Source of the DNA: Phycisphaera sp.
GTDB lineage: Bacteria > Planctomycetota > Phycisphaerae > Phycisphaerales > UBA1924
Direction of reading: 5' to 3'
Assembly (NCBI GenBank): GCA_025916675.1
Contig: CP098402.1
Location: 2,351,205 to 2,415,204 of the forward strand
DNA length: 64,000 nt
In this document: positions 18,718 through 27,341 of the stretch, piece after piece
Layout: each line of letters starts with the position of its first letter
Numbering within the stretch: the stretch's first letter is position 1
Notes under the pieces: model-generated
The model's database searches: none
What the model saw: the letters and a program-made list of their open reading frames with translations, nothing else
Told to the model about the DNA's origin: nothing
Made by a program: the position numbers and the translations under genes

Positions 18718-19355
18718 GCGTCGAACTCGCGGGCCGTAATCGACCTGAACCGCACGACGTCTCCCGCGCGCAAGAGGGCGGGCTCCTCGCGTTCCACGCC
18801 GAACATGACCGCCTTCGTGCGCCCGATGATGCGCCACCCGCCGGGGCCGGGCAGCCCGTACACGCCGCTGTACGGGCCCGCCACCCCCACACTCCCGGCC
18901 TCCAACCGCGTGCGTGGCGACGCCAGCCTCGGCACGTGCAATCGCTCGGGCAAGCCCGTGAGGTACCCAAACCCGGGCGCGAACCCGAGGAATGCCACCG
19001 TGAACTCCGTCGAGGTGTGCGCCTCGACAACCTCGTGCTCGGCCATCTCCGAGAGCCTGGCAACTTCCGCAAGATCCATCGCGTGCGGCGGCTCGTAGCA
19101 CACCGCGATCTCATGCACCCGGGGCTCGGGTGCAGGACGACCCTCAACACCTTTCAACTTCTGGGCGAGCTTGTCCGGCGTGACATCCCCCAACGGATCG
19201 ACCGTCAGGTACACCGCCCCTTCGGTCGGCACCACGTCACGGATCCCCGAGACGCCCCGCAACACTCCGGCGGCCGCGTGCGCGGGCATCGGACCGGACA
19301 CGCGCAGGCTGCGCTCGCTCGTCCATTGGATGTCGAAATCCCCTGGCCCGGCCAT
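18714..19355 (-). CDS. pxpB: 5-oxoprolinase subunit B (KipI-like)
   Basis: The 213-residue protein matches the PxpB/KipI family, with the segments HEIAVCYE, TVAFLGFAPGFGYLTGLP and SVGVAGPYSGVYGLPGPGGW, where the last includes the conserved Gly/Pro-rich active-site loop. In Bacillus, KipI also inhibits the sporulation kinase KinA, but oxoprolinase function is the more general role and the operon here supports it. The ATG at 19355 is preferred to a TTG two codons upstream. It is the first gene of the operon and has a 21-bp gap from the preceding minus-strand gene's end. Confidence 0.9.
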   Translation of the reverse strand: MAGPGDFDIQWTSERSLRVSGPMPAHAAAGVLRGVSGIRDVVPTEGAVYLTVDPLGDVTPDKLAQKLKGVEGRPAPEPRVHEIAVCYEPPHAMDLAEVARLSEMAEHEVVEAHTSTEFTVAFLGFAPGFGYLTGLPERLHVPRLASPRTRLEAGSVGVAGPYSGVYGLPGPGGWRIIGRTKAVMFGVEREEPALLRAGDVVRFRSITAREFDA

Positions 19356-19376
19356 GACCAAGAGTAGTAGCTCCGA

Positions 19377-20372
19377 TCACTGTGCCGTGGCGACCGCAGG
19401 CAGATAAGTAGGCCGTGTGTCGGCTCGCAGGGCGGCGGGGATCACGCGCCGGCGGAGCCGCTCGCGTTTACCCTTCTTGGTCGAGAGCTGGCCGTACTGC
19501 CTCATCCGCTCGACCACGGCCTTGCCGTCCAGCAGGCGGATCGACCCGTCGAAATCTTCGACCAGGGCGGTGCAGCTCTCGACCCAGTCTCCGCAGTTGT
19601 AGTACATCATGCCCTCGTGCCTGGCGTCGGGGCGGATCTCGGCCTTGTGGATGTGCCCGCACACCACGCCGTCGAAGCCCTTGCGCTTGGCCTCGTCGGT
19701 CAGGGCGTCCTCGAACTTGCTAATGTAGGTGCAGGCGCTCTTGACCTTGAGCTTCAGGAACTGGCTCAGGCTCCAGTAATTGAGGCCCAGCAGCTTGCGC
19801 ACGCGGTTGTAGTGCCGGTTGAGCCGCAGCAGCAGCTCGTAGCTGGCCGACCCCAGCATCGAAAGCGTCTTGGCGTGCTTGACCACCATGTCGAACTGGT
19901 CGCCGTGGCTGATGTACAACCGTCGCCCGTCGGCGGTCAGGTGCTCGGCGTCGAGCATCAACTCGACCCCACCAAAGTTCAGCCCGGCGTACTGCCGCGC
20001 CCCCTCGTCGTGGTTGCCCGGGATGTACACCACCCGCGTGCCCTTGCGCGCCATCTTCAGGATTCGGCCAATGACGCGGTTGTGCTTGCCCGGCCAGTAC
20101 CACTTGCTCTTCAGGCGCCACATGTCGATGACGTCGCCCACGAGATACAGCGTCTCGCAGCGCACGCACTTGAGAAAGGCGCTGAGCTCCTTGGCCTGGC
20201 AGCCGTTGCTGCCCAGATGCAGGTCGCTTAGGAAGATGGTGCGGTACCGGAGGTCGAGGCGTTCGGTCCCGGTCACCGGGTCGCGTACCACCGCCGGCTC
20301 GGTCCAGACCGCCCCGGCGGGATTGGCCCCGGGCGGAGTTCCAATGTCACAAGTGTCTCGCGGTTCCTCCAT
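19377..20372 (-). CDS. Metallophosphoesterase (LpxH/YbbF-like)
   Basis: The 331-residue protein has the full calcineurin-like metal motif set: FLSDLHLG (DxH), LVGDVIDMW (GD), IPGNHDE (GNHD), ISHGDQFD and VCGHIHKAE (GHxH). Together these bind two metal ions. The overall order and spacing resemble UDP-2,3-diacylglucosamine hydrolase (LpxH), which removes UMP in lipid A synthesis, but the protein is longer and has an extra helical region (ASYELLLRLNRHYNRVRKLL). It may instead act on another phosphodiester. ATG 20372 is chosen over an upstream TTG. It lies 78 bases downstream of the GH57 gene end. Confidence 0.82.
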   Translation of the reverse strand: MEEPRDTCDIGTPPGANPAGAVWTEPAVVRDPVTGTERLDLRYRTIFLSDLHLGSNGCQAKELSAFLKCVRCETLYLVGDVIDMWRLKSKWYWPGKHNRVIGRILKMARKGTRVVYIPGNHDEGARQYAGLNFGGVELMLDAEHLTADGRRLYISHGDQFDMVVKHAKTLSMLGSASYELLLRLNRHYNRVRKLLGLNYWSLSQFLKLKVKSACTYISKFEDALTDEAKRKGFDGVVCGHIHKAEIRPDARHEGMMYYNCGDWVESCTALVEDFDGSIRLLDGKAVVERMRQYGQLSTKKGKRERLRRRVIPAALRADTRPTYLPAVATAQ

Positions 20373-20450
20373 GCAGTATTCTTCGGCAGTCGACAACTGA
20401 ATTCCGTCTCATGAAGCACGGTTTTGCGTGAATGTTTCTTTAGGAACAGG

Positions 20451-22865
20451 TTACGAACGGACTCGCAAGAGCTCGGCAACCCGGCCCACCGCGCTTTGCC
20501 AACCCTGCGGGTCGGCCACGCTGTCCGAGACGGCCACGCGATCCCGATCCTGGAGCACCCGGTACACCGCGTTCTGGGCGACGTCGAGCCGCACCTCGAA
20601 GGGCGCCACCCGGACCATCTCCACCAAGGCGCCGATCGCCCGCAGGGCTTCGAGGTCCGCCGGGTCGGCCGACAGCCGTTCGCTCAGCCGGGCAATGGCC
20701 GACTCGGCCACATAGGAAAGCGTCGAGCGGTCGAGGTCCACGCCCGCCTGCTCGGCCCGCTCCAGAATCTGCGCGGCCTGGGCCACGTCCGGGTGCTCGT
20801 CTCGCAACGCTCGCACCAGGTCGGCGTTCAGCACCAGTTCGACCGGGAAGTACAGCGCTCTGGGTGAAGGAATCTTCAGCGCATGCAGGAAGTGCAGCAG
20901 CGGCGCCTGGTCGTCGTACATCCGCCGATACGTCGCCTCGGCACTATCGAGCGCGCCCTCGAGCACCTGCTCGGCCACCATCCGCTGTTCGTCCTTGAAC
21001 AGCGACGCGAGCGAAAACGTAGACGCGCCGAAATCCCGTTCGATCAGCCGCAGCAGCTTGCCGTACTGGGCCATGTCGAAGGCCTGGCGCGACTCCTTCA
21101 AGAACGCCGCCAACGCCTCTTCGCTGACATCAAGCCCAGCACCGCCAGTGATGATGTGGTCGGCCAGGTGCAGCACCGCGTACGTCACGCGCTGGCTATT
21201 GAGGCTGATCTTGCTCGTCAGCGTCGCCCGGCCCACGCGCAGCCGCGTGCGTCCCGCGGTCAGCTCGTGCCGTTCCTCGCTGCGAACGGTATAGCAATAC
21301 ACCTCGCTCTTGTCGTCGGTATCCTCGAACAGCGAGATCACCGCGTAGTGCTCGGCCATCTTGAGCAGGTCGACCTTGGCCGGCCGCACCATGTTCATAT
21401 AGACCTGCCGCCCGTCGCCGTGCTCGGGCAGGTTGCTCCGGGCCTTGCCGAGTCGATTCAGGAACTCTTCCTCGAACGATTCCTCGAATAACCCCTCGGC
21501 GATCTGGATCACCCGGCCGGCATACTGCAGGATCTGCACCGTCTCGATGCCCGTCAGCTCGTCGAAGAACCAGCCGCAGCTGGTATACATGAGCATCGCG
21601 TTGCGCTGCAGTTCGAGCAATCGGAGGATGCGGGTATAGTCGACCGGACCGTCGTGCGGCCCCACGTGATGTTCGATGAACTCGACAGCCCGCTCGCGTG
21701 AACGATCGAGGATGACCTGGATGTACTCATCGCGCGCCGCCCAGGGATCGATCAGCAGCGTGCTGGCCTCGCGCTCGAACCGCTCGGCCATCAGGTCACG
21801 CAGCCAATCGAGCGCGTCGCGGAGGGGCTTGCGCCAGCCCTGGTTCCAGTTCGGATGCCCGCCCGAATGGCACCCGCAGTCTTCCTTCCATCGCCCCACA
21901 CCATGCACGCAGCTCCACGACGAGTTGTCGATGATCTCCGCCTCCCACTGGGGAGGGTGCAACTCCAGATAGCGGCCATAGTTGACCAGCGTGGCCTCGT
22001 TGCCATCGGCGATGTGGCGGACGGCGTACGACAACGCCATGTCGCCGTACGGGTGATGATGCCCGTAGCTCTCGCCATCGGTGGCGATATGCACCAGTTG
22101 CGGCTCCTGGCGCTGTGGATCGATGCCGCCCAAGAGCCGGCGGGCGAAGTGTTCGCCGTTGCCAAGCAGCCGCTCGAACGCGACCGCCTGCGACAGCGGG
22201 CCGTCGTAGAAGAACACCGCGATGCTCCGCCCGTCTTCGAGGCGAACCAGGTACGACCGCCGGGGATCGATGCCGTGCTGCGTGGCGTCGATCCACTGGT
22301 CGGTCCCGATTTTGCGGTACCGCATCGCCTGCCGGGGTGCGAGAATCGTGTACGCGATGCGCTGCCTGGCCAGCTCGTCCAGCGTGTCGCGATTGGCCGC
22401 GGTCTCGGGCAGCCACATGCCCTCGGGCCGGCGGCCGAACCGGTGCTCGAAGTCACGAATCCCCCACAGCACCTGCGTCCGCCGGTCGCGCTCGCTGGCC
22501 AGCGGCATGATCACGTGATTGTACGCCTGGGCAATGGCCGACCCATGCCCGGCGTTCAGCTCCAGGCTCCGCCGGTCGGCCTCCAGGATCGCCTCGTACG
22601 CCTCGGGCGCGTGCTCCTGCATCCATGACAGCAGCGTGGGCCCGAAGTTGAAACTGATGTGCGCGTAGTTGTTGTTGATCCGCTCGATCCAGCCCTGCTC
22701 GTCGAGGATGCGTGCCTGCCCGTTGGGCTGGTAGCACTCGGCCGTGATCCGCTCGTTCCAATCGTGATAGGGGTACGCCGAGTCCTGCACCTCCACCGCT
22801 TCGAGCCAGGGGTTCTCGCGCGGCGGCTGATAGAAGTGGCCGTGGATGCACACGTAGCGACTCAT
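20451..22865 (-). CDS. GH57-family glycoside hydrolase with DUF3536-type C-terminus
   Basis: This is an 804-residue cytoplasmic enzyme without a signal peptide. It starts MSRYVCIHGHFYQPPREN, the typical first motif of GH57 proteins. Further family motifs include GMWLPETAAN with the likely nucleophile glutamate, and ATDGESYGHHHPYGD with the acid Asp, plus SSWSCVHGVGRWKEDCGC. The C-terminal half (from about residue 330) matches the DUF3536 module that accompanies GH57 in this type. It overlaps the malQ stop by four bases (22862-22865) and is the last gene of a minus-strand unit with malQ and glgB. The context points to alpha-glucan trimming or branching; exact activity is unknown. Confidence 0.88.
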   Translation of the reverse strand: MSRYVCIHGHFYQPPRENPWLEAVEVQDSAYPYHDWNERITAECYQPNGQARILDEQGWIERINNNYAHISFNFGPTLLSWMQEHAPEAYEAILEADRRSLELNAGHGSAIAQAYNHVIMPLASERDRRTQVLWGIRDFEHRFGRRPEGMWLPETAANRDTLDELARQRIAYTILAPRQAMRYRKIGTDQWIDATQHGIDPRRSYLVRLEDGRSIAVFFYDGPLSQAVAFERLLGNGEHFARRLLGGIDPQRQEPQLVHIATDGESYGHHHPYGDMALSYAVRHIADGNEATLVNYGRYLELHPPQWEAEIIDNSSWSCVHGVGRWKEDCGCHSGGHPNWNQGWRKPLRDALDWLRDLMAERFEREASTLLIDPWAARDEYIQVILDRSRERAVEFIEHHVGPHDGPVDYTRILRLLELQRNAMLMYTSCGWFFDELTGIETVQILQYAGRVIQIAEGLFEESFEEEFLNRLGKARSNLPEHGDGRQVYMNMVRPAKVDLLKMAEHYAVISLFEDTDDKSEVYCYTVRSEERHELTAGRTRLRVGRATLTSKISLNSQRVTYAVLHLADHIITGGAGLDVSEEALAAFLKESRQAFDMAQYGKLLRLIERDFGASTFSLASLFKDEQRMVAEQVLEGALDSAEATYRRMYDDQAPLLHFLHALKIPSPRALYFPVELVLNADLVRALRDEHPDVAQAAQILERAEQAGVDLDRSTLSYVAESAIARLSERLSADPADLEALRAIGALVEMVRVAPFEVRLDVAQNAVYRVLQDRDRVAVSDSVADPQGWQSAVGRVAELLRVRS

Positions 22866-24547
22866 GAAACGCCGGCCCCCGATCGTTCGGCAACTCGCCC
22901 CGCCCACGCCCGCACGCGGGTGGCGATGCTATCGTCGGCCAGCAGCTCTTCAAGCGTCACGCGCATCGGCCGACGCCAGCACGGGTAGCCCTCGCTGACA
23001 CCGGGGATGTTCTGCGGCTCGGCTTCACCCCACAAGTCCTCGAGCGCGAGCATGACAACCGGAGCGGGCGACCCACACAATCGATTCATCAGCGCATCAA
23101 AGAGCTCGCCCTCGCCACGCACGCCCAGTGTCTCGTGCAATCGCTCCACCGCGGCCTCACGCAGGCGCGCGTCGTACTTGGCCGACGACTTATCCAGCAA
23201 CCGCAACGCCCGTCGCAGGTCGATGTCCCGCCCTTCGAGATACCCCGCGAAAGTCGGCATGTCGTGCGTGTTCGCCGCGGCCAGCAGTTCGTGCTTGGCC
23301 GCACCCGGTGCCATGGCCTGATCACCGCCGTCGTACTGGGCGGCCGTCATGCCCATGAGCTTGCGCTCGATCATCGCCGCGTCCACCTCGGGCGGCACGG
23401 TGCCCAGGTTCTCGCCGATAAAGGTCGCTTGGTGCTCGTGCGAGAGATCGGCCAGCACGTCGAGCGCGCCGCCGGCGTCGTAACGCACGTACACGCCATC
23501 GTCCGCGCCGTGGCCCTCGGGGATCCAGTACAACCGCCACAGCCCCATGACGTGGTCGAGCCGGAGCGTGCTCGCATATCGAAGGTGCCGCCGCGTCGCC
23601 TCGGCCAATTCCACATGCCCGCCCAGCCGGACCCGCTCTGGGATCATGGGCGGGAAGCCCCACACCTGGCCCTCGGGGAAGTAGGCATCCGGCGGCGCCC
23701 CCACGGCCACGCCCTTGGCATACAGATCGGGTTGGCGATGCACGTCGAAGCCGCTGGCGACAACACCAACCGGCAAGTCCAGATACAACCCGCACCCAGC
23801 CGCTTCGGCACGATTCCGCACGCTCGACAGTTGCTGGTGCAGAAGCATCTGGGCGTACCCATACAGCCGCTCCTTCGACGGATCGCCACTCTCGAGTGCA
23901 CGCCATTTGGCGTATTGGGCGATCAACGGATCGCGACTAAGAAACGCCTCGACGGCCGCCGCATCGGCGTTCGCCGCCTCTCGCTCCAATACACACCGCT
24001 TGAGATTCCAACTCGCCTCGTAATCAATCAGCGACGCCTGACCGAGCCGCTCGGCCTCGGCCCGCTCGCCGTCGATCATCGCCGAGGTGAGATCAAGGAA
24101 CAACTCGCTAAACACACTCCGGCTCACCGGCGCGTACGGGCAGCCATCGATCGGCGTTGCGTACCGGCCGGCGAGCAGCGGCAGCGTGCTTACCAGCGAA
24201 GCGCCCAGCCCGCCGGCCCACTCGCACAATCTGGCCAGGTCTTCGAGATCACCAACCCCACCACCGCGTCCCGATCGCACCGCATACAACGGTCCGAACA
24301 CGCCCAGCTTGCGCTCATCATCACGCCAGAAGGTCTTGACCGGCTGGCCTGGGGTCAAACTCTCGATGCGTTCGGCATCGGCGGGCTCTTCGATATCCAC
24401 ACCCAACGCTCGCAACACCGCCGTCAGCGCCGCCTCGCTCGGCAAGCACCACACACCCATGCCGTTCTCGTGCTCGGTCAGAACACCGTGCGCCTGCGCA
24501 AGGCGCAGCAGCGCCGGGTTTCGAGAGTCGGGCTCCCGCACGCTCAT
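22862..24547 (-). CDS. malQ: 4-alpha-glucanotransferase (GH77)
   Basis: MalQ transfers alpha-1,4-glucan segments between chains and releases glucose. The 561-residue protein is a normal GH77 length. Catalytic landmarks are STLRLDHVMGLWRLYWIP with the nucleophile Asp, FIGENLGTVPPEV with the acid/base Glu, and NTHDMPTFAGY with the third Asp. It has the typical VWGFPPM and YLDLPVGV segments. The ATG at 24547 overlaps the glgB stop by four bases and the GH57 gene follows with another four-base overlap, giving a translationally coupled glgB-malQ-GH57 unit. Role: turnover and rearrangement of glycogen-derived chains. Confidence 0.93.
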   Translation of the reverse strand: MSVREPDSRNPALLRLAQAHGVLTEHENGMGVWCLPSEAALTAVLRALGVDIEEPADAERIESLTPGQPVKTFWRDDERKLGVFGPLYAVRSGRGGGVGDLEDLARLCEWAGGLGASLVSTLPLLAGRYATPIDGCPYAPVSRSVFSELFLDLTSAMIDGERAEAERLGQASLIDYEASWNLKRCVLEREAANADAAAVEAFLSRDPLIAQYAKWRALESGDPSKERLYGYAQMLLHQQLSSVRNRAEAAGCGLYLDLPVGVVASGFDVHRQPDLYAKGVAVGAPPDAYFPEGQVWGFPPMIPERVRLGGHVELAEATRRHLRYASTLRLDHVMGLWRLYWIPEGHGADDGVYVRYDAGGALDVLADLSHEHQATFIGENLGTVPPEVDAAMIERKLMGMTAAQYDGGDQAMAPGAAKHELLAAANTHDMPTFAGYLEGRDIDLRRALRLLDKSSAKYDARLREAAVERLHETLGVRGEGELFDALMNRLCGSPAPVVMLALEDLWGEAEPQNIPGVSEGYPCWRRPMRVTLEELLADDSIATRVRAWAGRVAERSGAGVS

Positions 24548-26505
24548 TCCTGCGGCTCGCACCGAAGCACGAGCACCGATAGCGGCGGCAGCGTCAGGCC
24601 AACACTGAACGGCCGGCCGTGCGAAGCTGTTTCTTCGGCTTGCACGCTACCAAGATTGCCCACGCCCGAACCACCGAAGCACTCGGCGTCGGTGTTCAGC
24701 ACCTCTTGCCACGTGCCCCCCATCGGCACGCCAAGCCGATACCCGTCGCGCACCACCGGCGTGAAGTTCGCCACCACCAGCACCGTGTCGTGGGGCGTCT
24801 TGCCCCGACGCAGATAGGCGATGACCGTGTCCTCCGAGTCCGTGCAATCAACCCACTCGAACCCGCGCGAGTCGCAATCGCGCTCGTGCAGCGCGGGCTG
24901 AGACTTGTACAACTCGTTGAGCGAACCAACCAGCGCCGCGATGCTCGCGTGCTGGGGCACGCCTTCCAGGTGCCACTCCACGCTGCTGTCGTGGTCCCAC
25001 TCGGGTACCTGCGCCAGCTCGCCACCCATGAACAGCAGCTTCTTGCCCGGCTGGGTCCATTGCAACCCGTACAGCAATCGCAGGTTTGCCAGACGCTGCC
25101 ACTCGTCGCCCGGCATGCGCCCGAGCAGCGAGCCCTTGCCGTGCACCACCTCGTCGTGGCTCAGCGGCATGACGTAGTTCTCGCTGAACTGGTACACAGC
25201 CCGGAAGCTGATCTCGTTGTGGTGGTACTTGCGGTGGATCGGCTCGTGCCCCAGGTACCGCAGCGTGTCGTGCATCCAGCCCATGTCCCACTTGTACCCG
25301 AACCCGAGCCCACCCAGGTGCGCGGGGCGGGACACGCCGGGCCACGCTGTCGATTCCTCGGCGAACGTCACGATATCGGGGAACGCGCCGTACAGGGTCG
25401 AGTTAAGCTGCCTCAGGAAGCTAATCGCCTCCAGGTTCTCACGCCCGCCAAACTGGTTGGGCACCCACTCGCCCTCCTCGCGCGAGTAATCGCGGTACAG
25501 CATCGACGCCACCGCATCGACGCGAATGCCGTCGACGTGGTACTTGTCGAGCCAGAACATCGCGCTGGAGATCAGGAAGCTGCGGACCTCGTGCCGCCCG
25601 TAGTTGAAGATCATCGACTTCCAATCGGGATGGAAGCCCTCGCGCGGGTCGGCGTGCTCGAACAGGTGCGTGCCATCAAAGAGCGCCAGCCCGTGCTCGT
25701 CGCCTGGGAAATGGCTGGGCACCCAATCCAGGATTACGCCGATGCCCGCCTGGTGCAGCGTGTCGACGAGGAACATGAAATCCTGCGGCGATCCGTACCG
25801 GCTCGTTGGGGCGAAGTAGCCCACGGTCTGGTAGCCCCAGCTCTTGTACAGCGGGTGCTCCATCACCGGCATGAGTTCAACATGCGTGAACCCGAGCCGG
25901 TTGCAATACTCGGCCAGCACCGGCGCAAGCTCCCGGTAGTTCAGGCTGCGGTTGCCGTCCTCGGGCACGCGCCGCCACGAGCCCAGGTGCAGCTCGTAGA
26001 TGCTCATGGGCTTGTCGACGCGGTGCCGCTCGCCGCGACTCTGCATCCAGTCCTCATCGTTCCACTGGTAGTCCAGGCCATGCACGATCGACGCCGTGCG
26101 CGGTGGTTGCTCCTGGAGATAGCCGAACGGGTCGGTCTTCTCCAGCCGCCGCCCGCCGGCGTGCGAGTCGATGACGTACTTATAGTGCGCCCCCTCGCGC
26201 GCGTTGGCGGCTATGCCCACCCAGAGCCCGCTGCGGCCTACCGGCGTCAGCGTGTCGGCACCGGGAGACCAGTAGTTCCAATCCCCCACCACCGACACGG
26301 CCCGGGCGTTGGGTGCCCACACACCAAACCGCACGCCCTGCCCGCCTGGCAGCGGATGGGCCCCGAGCTTCTCATAGAGGTGCGCATGGGTGCCCTCGTT
26401 GAACCAGTACTGGTCGTCGGCCGAAATCCAGCCGGCGTCCTGGTTCTGGGGCTGGCCAAAGGCCTGCTGGGCGTTAGGAGGCATCATCAGGAGATGGTTG
26501 GTCAC
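24544..26505 (-). CDS. glgB: 1,4-alpha-glucan branching enzyme (GH13)
   Basis: GlgB cuts an alpha-1,4 chain and re-attaches it by alpha-1,6 links in glycogen. The start is set at a GTG at 26505: a GGAGAG ribosome-binding site lies seven bases upstream, while the first ATG codons at 26487 and 26484 have none. The 653-residue product has a CBM48 module (about residues 40-130) and a GH13 barrel with nucleophile D330 in GIRVDAVASMLYRDYS, acid/base E383 in FAEEST, and H450/D451 in MPLSHDEVVHGK. The extra N-terminal module of the 728-residue E. coli enzyme is absent. It is first in a unit with malQ and GH57. Confidence 0.95.
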   Translation of the reverse strand: MTNHLLMMPPNAQQAFGQPQNQDAGWISADDQYWFNEGTHAHLYEKLGAHPLPGGQGVRFGVWAPNARAVSVVGDWNYWSPGADTLTPVGRSGLWVGIAANAREGAHYKYVIDSHAGGRRLEKTDPFGYLQEQPPRTASIVHGLDYQWNDEDWMQSRGERHRVDKPMSIYELHLGSWRRVPEDGNRSLNYRELAPVLAEYCNRLGFTHVELMPVMEHPLYKSWGYQTVGYFAPTSRYGSPQDFMFLVDTLHQAGIGVILDWVPSHFPGDEHGLALFDGTHLFEHADPREGFHPDWKSMIFNYGRHEVRSFLISSAMFWLDKYHVDGIRVDAVASMLYRDYSREEGEWVPNQFGGRENLEAISFLRQLNSTLYGAFPDIVTFAEESTAWPGVSRPAHLGGLGFGYKWDMGWMHDTLRYLGHEPIHRKYHHNEISFRAVYQFSENYVMPLSHDEVVHGKGSLLGRMPGDEWQRLANLRLLYGLQWTQPGKKLLFMGGELAQVPEWDHDSSVEWHLEGVPQHASIAALVGSLNELYKSQPALHERDCDSRGFEWVDCTDSEDTVIAYLRRGKTPHDTVLVVANFTPVVRDGYRLGVPMGGTWQEVLNTDAECFGGSGVGNLGSVQAEETASHGRPFSVGLTLPPLSVLVLRCEPQE

Positions 26506-26609
26506 GTCTGGGCTCTCCGAGGGGTAGGCACACCCGTAGAGTCCAGATCGACCGAAAACCCGCTCCCGTCCAACCGATTCGGAGCAGGGGACTCCCCATT
26601 CGAGCCCTC

Positions 26610-27053
26610 TCAGGCCAGCCCGCGCTCGCGGCGCAGCTCGGCCTCGGCCCGCAGCCAGTCGGCCACCGGGTCTCCCCAAGCGCCATGGCGGGCCTCGTAG
26701 ATCTCGTGGGCCCGCCGGCGGATCTCGTCCTGCGTGGGCTCGCCGGTACCGGGCTGGGGCAGATCGGCGTAGGCCTCAGTCGAAGGTGCCGGCGTCTTGC
26801 TCACGCGTGCCACCGTGTGGAGCACCCCGGTTCGCGCCGCCATCGCGGCGCGCTCGAGCCCGGCCGGTTTGGCCTCTGCGGCGCGGTCGGCCCGGCCTGG
26901 CATCGTGCTCGTGGGCACCCGCTGGGGCGGGTTCGCGGCCATGTGGTTGAGGACCGATTCGGGGACGTCGCTGCGGGTCTCGCGCTCACGCCTCGATGCG
27001 GTGAACACCGAGTAGGCGTGCTGGCGGAGCGCTGTGCTGTTGGAGCCGATCAC
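26610..27053 (-). CDS. DUF2934-domain protein
   Basis: A 147-residue protein. A GTG at 27053 is the start because GGAGG precedes it by six bases, whereas internal ATG codons have no such site. The N-terminal 90 residues are Arg/Ala/Pro-rich and probably disordered. The C-terminal 40 residues, starting at TQDEIRRRAHEIYEARHG, are the short DUF2934 helical module, which ends in ADWLRAEAEL. DUF2934 proteins are small and of unknown function, common in diverse bacteria including planctomycetes. It lies 104 bases upstream of glgB on the same strand but no link to glycogen is visible. Confidence 0.7.
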   Translation of the reverse strand: MIGSNSTALRQHAYSVFTASRRERETRSDVPESVLNHMAANPPQRVPTSTMPGRADRAAEAKPAGLERAAMAARTGVLHTVARVSKTPAPSTEAYADLPQPGTGEPTQDEIRRRAHEIYEARHGAWGDPVADWLRAEAELRRERGLA

Positions 27054-27341
27054 GGCCCACCTCCATGGCAGCCAAGGAAAAGGCCGCCTCTGCCCACAAT
27101 CGTACGTTCTCTCGATTCATCGACAAGCGAAAGAACCGACTTTGGTCCCCCTGGATCCGAAACTTCATCAAACCCTGACGAGCAAGTTGCGAACAGCCGA
27201 TCGCCCTTGACCCTCCAGGGCCATTCTCACTCAGGCCACCCCGCGCATGGGCCGATAGTGCTGTGACGCTCCTCCCCCGGCACGGAGCCCAAGAAACGCC
27301 CAGCCACCCGCGACGCGCATAGATTGCGCACGGGCAAGGTG

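Noticed and set aside
24619-26700. A 693-residue plus-strand frame opposite glgB
   Set aside because: Antisense to a clear GH13 enzyme; composition reflects third-position GC bias and no motif is recognisable.
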